This document shows positions 59,001 to 64,000 of a stretch of 64,000 bases of DNA, piece after piece. How positions within the stretch are numbered: position 1 is the first letter of the stretch; every line of letters starts with the position of its first letter. Location: positions 1,798,001-1,862,000 of the forward strand of contig JAPXFQ010002904.1 in NCBI GenBank assembly GCA_028564705.1. Direction: 5' to 3'. The position numbers were made by a program, and so were the translations under genes. The DNA comes from Apricaphanius iberus. Its lineage: Eukaryota > Chordata > Actinopteri > Cyprinodontiformes > Aphaniidae. Below the pieces are notes generated by a model. The model had not been told where the DNA came from and made no database searches. It was given only the letters and a program-made list of their open reading frames with translations.

Positions 59001-59058
59001 ACCACACTGTGGAAAAACATCCACTATGGCGTTGGAGAACAGCTGGGTAGTAAAACAT
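44044..59058 (-). CDS. rec8: Meiotic cohesin subunit REC8 (kleisin)
   Basis: REC8 is the meiotic kleisin that closes the SMC1/SMC3 ring and holds sister chromatids until separase cuts it. Exons in transcription order are 59058-59003, 58896-58828, 56542-56400, 55919-55844, 55488-55371, 53010-52935, 50807-50740, 50086-50005, 48516-48456, 48365-48191, 47492-47358, 46381-46315, 45591-45443, 45178-45139, 45060-44982, 44909-44814, 44340-44234 and 44135-44044. All are GT-AG and in phase, giving 562 aa (human 547). The N-terminal Rad21/Rec8 domain begins MFYYPAVLQRHSGCFSTVW and continues with LLRVNV and RPRFSLYLSSQLQYGVV (SMC3-binding side). QDPFFGLM and LPSPY follow in exon 5. The C-terminal winged-helix part (exons 17-18: KVTFESLLP, AACTLNKLLE, EPYRSIAIKP) is the SMC1-binding side. 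The middle is poorly conserved and acidic. D-M-E-V-L-R at residues 411-416 fits the separase consensus. Two long introns (about 2.3-2.4 kb) follow exons 2 and 5. Confidence 0.95.
44500..44745 (+). mobile_element. Internally deleted Tc1-like element in rec8 intron 16
   Basis: The left-end block GATGGATCAACACAAAGTAG (44529-44548) and the right-end block GTTTTAACACATGAAAGCAT..AAATGTGTGAATACTCTTGCAAGACA (44677-44734) flank a short interior without transposase. It is the same family as 13035-13175. Confidence 0.55.
45985..46200. mobile_element. Decayed DNA-transposon fragment in rec8 intron 12
   Basis: GATTAAAGCCTGAGCTTTGACTAGGCCACT (46083-46112) is a block often seen in antisense fish Tc1/mariner relics. 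A diverged copy of the same block is at about 54787-54823 in intron 5 (GGATTTGACTTTGACTAGGCCGTT). Confidence 0.4.
46532..46550. repeat. Poly-A run
   Basis: A homopolymer of about 19 A in rec8 intron 11. No retroposed gene was recognisable next to it. Confidence 0.8.
51032..51543. mobile_element. MITE in rec8 intron 6
   Basis: The left end TTAAAGTGACCGTGTGTAG (51032-51050) and the inverse of the right end GACACACTGTGCCTTAAA (51526-51543) match imperfectly. CTGCCCCCTACTGGCCG near 51503-51519 is typical of this fish MITE class. It has no open frame. Confidence 0.55.
51650..52008 (+). mobile_element. GATACC/TATCGG-rich MITE, copy 3 (rec8 intron 6)
   Basis: It opens with ATGGATGCACCGATATTGG, then GGGGCCGATACCGTTCTCAC and a TAACCGATACCATGAACCGA block. 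It ends TATCATATCGGTTTGG..GGCATTGTTGCATCCCTAA. The GGATGCA start and TGCATCC end are inverse to one another. It is the most complete of the three copies. Confidence 0.7.
52085..52500. mobile_element. Decayed DNA-transposon fragment in rec8 intron 6
   Basis: TTAGTCTCATCTGGCCAAAGCAC (52333-52355) and the preceding GGCCAAACTGGAATGTTTG resemble antisense Tc1/mariner-type transposase sequence. Small open frames on both strands here are remnants, not genes. Confidence 0.4.
53060..53270 (+). repeat. Dispersed-repeat fragment in rec8 intron 5
   Basis: GCCGAGGAGGCTATGTTTTTGCC, then GTTTGTTTGTTGATCTGTTTGTTAG, GGTGGATTTCTATGAAGTTTTCAGG and ACTTTGTGGAGGTCTGCACT follow the order of a common chordate dispersed repeat that I remember from fish genomes. 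Its boundaries are not visible. Confidence 0.4.
54760..55060. mobile_element. Decayed DNA-transposon fragment in rec8 intron 5
   Basis: It contains GACTTTGACTAGGCCGTTAAACC (54800-54822) and CCTGCTGAACAAAAGCATATCCACACAGTGCTTCCACCA (54913-54951). The second block is a decayed form of the AAAGCATCCCCACAGCATGATGCTGCCACCACC block of fish Tc1-like elements, also seen at 12363-12390. Confidence 0.5.
57285..57425. mobile_element. Tc1-like fragment in rec8 intron 2
   Basis: GAGATCATCTAATTGGTAAATAGAGTCCATCTATG (57322-57356) matches the family block CACCTAATTAGTAAATAGAGTCCACCTGTG found near the left end of fish Tc1-like elements. It is a fragment only. Confidence 0.55.
58535..58546. repeat. Poly-G run
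   Basis: Twelve G in a row in rec8 intron 2. Confidence 0.9.
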
Positions 59059-59200
59059 TTTGGAGGAGATCTACTTCTCAACTAAGAACAACCCCAAAAT
59101 GTTTTAAATGTTTCCACTTTGAGGCTAATTGTTAATCTGGGCAGAAACTTTCCCGCGTCAAGATCAGTACCGACCAATCAGCTCTCAGGGAGAAACTCCG
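59059..59200 (-). promoter_or_regulatory. rec8: rec8 proximal promoter with E2F-like and CCAAT sites
   Basis: About 91-99 bases upstream of the start codon is TTTCCCGCG (plus strand 59149-59157), a match to the E2F consensus TTTSSCGC. A CCAAT box (plus strand 59174-59178) lies about 20 bases further away. No TATA box was seen. E2F6-containing complexes are known to silence several meiotic genes in somatic cells, so an E2F site here would be a sensible control element; that link is inference. Confidence 0.45.
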
Positions 59201-59939
59201 TTTGAAAGTAAATAATCCCGATGCGTCCAACAGGGGGTTTCCCCAAACATTTTGACTGCGATGGTGGTCTCTAGACAACGAAAATAAAACCATATTCGTA
59301 AAATGTTCATTTCTTTAAAAAAGAAAAGCCTTAATAAGTATGAATAAAGTCAACCATCAAGCATGTGGGTTAAATCAGTGCTGACAAGTTCAATGACAGC
59401 CAATTTACTACCGTTAAACACTGAAAAACCGAAAACATATTACTTATTTTCTGGGTGGAAAAATAACATAAAAACAAACGAAAACAACTCATTATATCGG
59501 CAGAGTTTAATAGATTCATGTTCACATCTAAGAACATATATTATCTCTACTTGCTCGCACCAACCTTTGTTAAACTGGACGTGCTACCGTGAGCAAACAC
59601 AAACCAGAAAACTATACATTATGAACAGATGTACGCCAGGGAAGGGAAACAGGGTAATCTCAAAATTCAGACTTTAATCCGAGAATTCTGACCTTACTTT
59701 AAAACTTCTGAATTAATTTGTTTTATACTTTTGCAATTTGACTTGTTGTTCATTGTTTTGTACAGTACGGCATGTTCAAATGAATTATATAAATATAAAT
59801 ATTTTTATATGTATACTGGTTTATCCCAGTCAGGCACTTTAAGTGTTTCGCCACCTTGTCCATTAACTTTTTTTTTCTCCAAAATGGAAATATTTGTTCA
59901 CAGCCTTTATGATTGCTATTTTTACTCCGGTGAAAGCAA

Positions 59940-60163
59940 TGTGCGTGGTGACGTCACCCCGCTCTCGGGCGGCGGTGAATGATTGGCCACGCCCTCTGTG
60001 CGGGAGTAGGCAGCCACTTTGAGCTCTGCTGCTGAAGTCTGATTGAAGCATAGCGGTTGAGAAGAAGAGAAACTACGGCAGAGGAAAGCGAGCAGTCTTT
60101 ACTTGGCCTGCTGTGGTTTGTAGTCCCCCCCCCCCCTTCTTGTCACAAAGCTTTCCTGTGAAG
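59940..60163 (+). promoter_or_regulatory. pdcd6: pdcd6 promoter with palindromic CRE and inverted CCAAT box
   Basis: A perfect 12-bp palindrome GGTGACGTCACC (59947-59958) contains the full CRE TGACGTCA (59949-59956), a CREB/ATF site. An inverted CCAAT box (ATTGG, 59982-59986) and GC-rich sequence follow, all within about 220 bases of the start codon. A C12 run (60125-60136) lies in the predicted 5' UTR. Confidence 0.6.
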
Positions 60164-60246
60164 ATGGCGTATCACAGCCCGTACAGAGCTCCCCCACAGA
60201 TCAACGCTCCTCCGGACCAGAGCTTTCTGTGGAATATCTTCCAGAG
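60164..60246 (+). CDS. pdcd6: Programmed cell death protein 6 (ALG-2), first coding exon only
   Basis: PDCD6/ALG-2 is a penta-EF-hand calcium sensor that links ALIX, ESCRT, COPII (SEC31A) and TRPML1 in a calcium-dependent way. Only exon 1 lies in the window: 27 codons plus two bases, from ATG in the context GAAGATGGC (A at -3 not present, G at -3 and +4) to the strong donor GTGAGT at 60247. It encodes a short Pro/Ala/Tyr-containing tail (MAYHSPYRAPPQINAPP) and then DQSFLWNIFQR, the family's conserved run into EF-hand 1 (human PDCD6 has DQSFLWNVFQR at the same point). The close penta-EF relatives sorcin, grancalcin and peflin do not have this exact run. The calcium loops lie in exons beyond the window. 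Confidence 0.9.
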
Positions 60247-63200
60247 GTGAGTGCGGAGAAGCGGCTTGTTCCGCCTCTCACTCCGCTCTGCAGTGAACCT
60301 TCGCTGCTGCCAGAGGCGGGAAGAGAGGCGGACTGGGGTGGTGGTGGTTCCGTCAAATATTTCAGTGACAGTGCGTTTTTGTCCCCCCCTTTCTTTTTGT
60401 CTTTTTTTTTTCCTCCGGTCATTTCAGCTGCTTTTGCTTCTCAGTAAAGGTCCGCAGGGAAATTGGTGACGTGACGGAGGAAATACTACGGCAGTGTCTT
60501 TTTATGAGCTGCATAGCCTGTGGCTGTGACTCGTCACTCAGCTGATCGCAGCACAGAGCGTTTCCAGTGCCACAACTGTTTATTACTTCACTTACAATTA
60601 GCTGGATTCAGAGGGAGTTCCCAAACCAGGGCTTGAAGGACCTCCAGAAGTCCTTGAAGGCATCACCCCCCTGCCCACGCCTCTGGTTCTTACCAGCAAC
60701 TTTATTCAAATGAACAAACCTGATTAATACAATTGAATTAAACCTGTTGCTGTTTTAAAAAAGGCAATATTAAATCCATATGTTGCTCGGGAGTTATTTG
60801 TATGGGAATGTTAGAGAGAGGTTGCTGATTGCCCTTGATGGCCATCATTTTCACTCTAGTGAGGCTGGAATGTGTGTCAGCAGCTGTGGCAGTCATAGCA
60901 GTATGCAATCAGGGACATGTTGATTTAGTTTGGCCCCTGGTTATAATTGAAGTTATGTAATACTGCAGAGGATTCGCTTTCAACACTACTGAAAGGCTGC
61001 AGGAATGTTTTTTTTTTTTTGGGGGGGGGGCTTTTTGAACCAGCCCTTGCAAATTATTCATGTGTGGAGAACTTCAGAATAATTTGGTGAGAGGTGAGCA
61101 TATGTCCCCAGACGTTCCTCATCTTGCTGTTTCTTTCTCATTTAAGAACCTAAAGTCATTTCAACAGGGTTCCTTCAGGGTCCTGGAGTGTCTACGAGTT
61201 TAGTTTTTTCCAAGGCTGGATGAGCCTGTTGAAAGGAACTAAGGTGGCAAATTGGTTGTAATTCTGGGCTTTATTCCCTAACTGTGTAAATGTTTCATCC
61301 ATTTTACAGTTTGTATTATTTATTTTTTAGCTTTCAGATTCAAAATACTGACCTCTGTAGAAATGTCTGTGAATATTTCCATCTAAACATTCGTATTTAC
61401 TCTAGATACCCAAACTTTTATCGAATAAAATAGATTTTTTTAAATTTTTTTTTTGGTCTAGGAAGTTTTCCAAAACCCTTTTTTTTGGTTTGTATGTTTT
61501 AACAGAAGTGGACCCCATAGGACAGTTCAGTTGCATACATAAAAGGCACAATGAGAGTAAACCATATGACAGACTGCACATACGGTCGTCTCTCCCACAT
61601 GCTCAGCCTCATCCGCTGGCCGATATCTGGCGGAGCTGCGCTGGAATTCCCTGTCACGTGACCAGCAGGAAGTTGAGCCATGTGAGGCCTCTCTATGTGC
61701 GTCATAAAAACGCGCTTACCTCTCCAAGAGTCGTTGTTGGCGGACTGTCTGTCACTATTCATTCCATTTTGTGTCATGACTTGGGACGGATTGGTTACCG
61801 TCAAGGTTTAAGAAAAACTAAGATTCCCCACTTACTCTTGCTACAGTTGAAATTCGTTTCAGTAAGATGCCACAGAAGGTGCCAGACTGCCCCTCCTCTA
61901 CCTGTAGCTGCCCACCGCAAGAGACAAACATAAGAGACAAACTGAAATTACTACCAGTTTAACCTTTATTATAAGAAAAATAAATTTGTGAATAAGTTTT
62001 GAATTTCCATAGTAGACCAGCACTGCCTCCCACTTACCTGTTGCTGCACACTCCTGGACAGCTGCCTGAAGGCAGGCTGGTAGAATGGATGGAAAAGGTA
62101 CAGATAGTTACCCTGAGGTTAATCTCTTTTTGTGTACTTTGGGGTACAGTAATATATCCATAATGTATCTCTATTTCTGACAGTGTAAAGACCTGCAGAC
62201 TACATGGCAGCACCTCTGAAATGCTCCGAAATTCACAGGCGAATATCGCTAACGATTTATACAACAAAAAAAAGGCTAAATGAAGGATTTGTTTGGCAGA
62301 TAAAGCCTTATTTAGAGGCTACACTTTAGGTGCCCCAACAACTCCCGTTATATGGATATACGCTGATGGGAAACTGAGCTAAACATCTCCCAAAGGACTT
62401 CCAAGGTGCACCAAAAAACATATTGGTGTAAATTAGGTCCAGGGTAGCAAATAGACGATGCTTCCCCTTTAAGGCGTAGGTATGAAAGAGTTAATCCCCT
62501 GTGTGAACTGTAACGCCAACTAGTGTTGCATCATTGAATTACATCCATGTAAGTCAGGTTTTTAATAGCACCGACCTGTATCAGTATTGGAACAGATCGG
62601 ATGGTGATAATCGATTCTAACTCTTGAATTACCTTGTTATTTAAAGTGTGCTGTACAAATAAAATTGCCTTGGCCTGAAATGTGAGTCGACACCCAATCT
62701 AACTGTGTGAGTCATTTGTCAATTTTTCCTGCTTTGATGAGGCTATGACAAAAATGTTTACAGGCAGCCTTCCTTTACCCTAGCTCGTTTCCTTTAAAAA
62801 AACTACGCATATTTATTTCTGTGCTGGAATAGCAGCTGATCTCATACAATGACTTGCGTTTTCTTAAGAACCTGAAGAAGGTGTTCCTGTTAGAGCAGGT
62901 ATGAGTGAGCAAGTTTCTGCTCTTTCTGCTACCAGTGACTTTGCCTCTCTCTTTTAGAGTTTTTTTATGTGGAAAGCAGAGAGGGCGTTGTTCTTCAGGC
63001 CAGTGTTGCCTAATAGGAAAAAGTGAAACGCGGGGGAAAATCTGAGCAGAACAACCGACTCGGTTTGTGTCTGTTTTTATATTGTCCTGCTCTGTCCAGG
63101 CTGCGTATTCGACAGCCTCACTGAGGATGGAAACTCCAGATGGTGCCTGGAAGAGGGAGACTTAATGATGCTTTTCAATTCTTTCCTTCCTTTTGCTTGC

Positions 63201-64000
63201 GAGGTCACTTTACCCGAGGCAGAGTGAGCTGCCGAGATGGGAGGTGGGGAAAAAAACATAGCGAACGTAACACACACGCTTCTTTGAGTAAATCGGCCGA
63301 GTGTTTGGGAAAGGCGCCTCCTCTGCACGCACCCACCCGACCGCTCTTTACCTTTACCGTGACAAAACTTTCATTTACTCTGACCTGCAGAGATAGTTTG
63401 TTTTTTTTCTCTCTCTCTGATTCCACCAAGCTGACTGAGCATGTTTGTGTTTGTTCTTCTCATTCAAGCAGACGGAGCTGCACACAAACGTATATATAGC
63501 TGATGGTTGTAAGGAAGGCCACGTAGGCTTCAGAAATATTATATACCACTGGTGGAAGCAGAAACCTCAGCCCTAGCAGTCAGCTTGGTGTGTGTGTGTG
63601 TCAGGGGTTTTCCCGGGGGTGCTCCTCTCTGCTGGTATGTTTACTGAGGGAGCGCTGCGTCAACAGGTCAGGCCTGGCAGGTTGCTAAGGAACATCTGAG
63701 TCACTGGATGTTTGACTTAACTCCATTATACTCGTCAGGCCATTGCGTATGTCATTATCCGTCCTATAAACATCCTCGTGACTCCGAATCTCAGAGAAAG
63801 ATTCCTGAACCACAAAACGTTCCGTAGCCATTTTTTTTTTAGCCGTGTGCATTACATCAAGTCTTTGCCTGGGCTTTCTGCTCTACAGCATTAAACATGG
63901 AGAATAGTGCTAGCTCCGGTGCTAACTAACTCAAAGTTGGGCTAAACCACCTTGATGACGGTGGCTGCTTTAAACAATGCTGAAAAACCTCTGGAGGTTC
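60247..64000 (+). other. pdcd6: First intron of pdcd6 (continues beyond the window)
   Basis: No EF-hand-coding exon was found in the remaining 3.75 kb, so intron 1 is at least this long. It contains T and G homopolymer runs (61009-61029), a block with CpG sites at 61560-61790 that includes a CACGTG palindrome, a decayed GATCGGATGGTGATAATCG DNA-element piece near 62590-62620, and a TG microsatellite (about 63586-63601). Small open frames here are not supported as genes. Confidence 0.75.
61653..61662 (+). promoter_or_regulatory. CLEAR-type E-box palindrome GTCACGTGAC in pdcd6 intron 1
   Basis: The ten bases equal the published CLEAR consensus bound by TFEB/TFE3/MITF; USF proteins also bind such sites. 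It lies 1.4 kb after the pdcd6 first coding exon in a locally CpG-bearing block. Function is inferred from the motif alone, and the surrounding block might itself be a repeat. Confidence 0.35.

Noticed and set aside
1..64000. CRISPR arrays, operons, phage or prokaryotic defence systems
   Set aside because: No regularly spaced repeats or prokaryotic gene organisation occur. Everything interpretable is split vertebrate genes and eukaryotic transposon relics.

Overview
The window is vertebrate nuclear DNA, almost certainly from a teleost fish. Genes are split into many short exons with GT-AG introns. The intergenic and intronic DNA is AT-rich and full of fish-type DNA-transposon relics (Tc1-like, hAT-like and PIF-like pieces, MITEs). 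The homeobox gene has the fish NANOG form. Nothing prokaryotic, no CRISPR array and no tRNA or rRNA gene was seen. The likely clade within teleosts (percomorph or cyprinodontiform) is only an impression.

Layout: a CpG-rich promoter and non-coding first exon (about 180-838) lead into tm9sf1 (+, coding 6031-13696, 8 coding exons, 594 aa). Tail-to-tail with it is nanog (-, 18595-16512, 4 exons, 431 aa). After a 5.6 kb repeat-bearing gap comes ipo4, importin-4 (+, 24219-39032, 30 exons, 1093 aa). Tail-to-tail with ipo4 is a small three-exon gene that I do not recognise (-, about 41118-39739). Next is rec8, the meiotic cohesin kleisin (-, 59058-44044, 18 coding exons, 562 aa). Head-to-head with rec8, with 1.1 kb between the start codons, is pdcd6/ALG-2 (+), of which only the first coding exon (60164-60246) and part of a long first intron lie in the window. 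I walked exon boundaries and reading phase by hand through every junction. All five complete models close in frame and match the expected family lengths where the family is known.

Biology: tm9sf1 is an endomembrane nonaspanin, nanog a pluripotency and maternal-zygotic transcription factor, ipo4 a nuclear import receptor, rec8 a meiotic cohesin subunit, and pdcd6 a penta-EF-hand calcium sensor. They do not form one pathway. The adjacency of TM9SF1, IPO4 and REC8 is also found at human 14q12, so this is an old syntenic block. What stands out is nanog between tm9sf1 and ipo4, because human NANOG lies at 12p13.

The most striking non-genic observation is a hAT-type MITE (39962-40617) in an intron of the unrecognised gene. 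Its perfect 8-bp target-site duplication is exactly the first eight bases of the intron, so the insertion copied the 5' splice site and turned a 76-nt intron into a 740-nt one. A second hAT MITE (41540-42398) also keeps a perfect 8-bp duplication, and a PIF/Harbinger-like MITE with TTA duplications sits in ipo4 intron 5. No previously undescribed multi-gene system was found.
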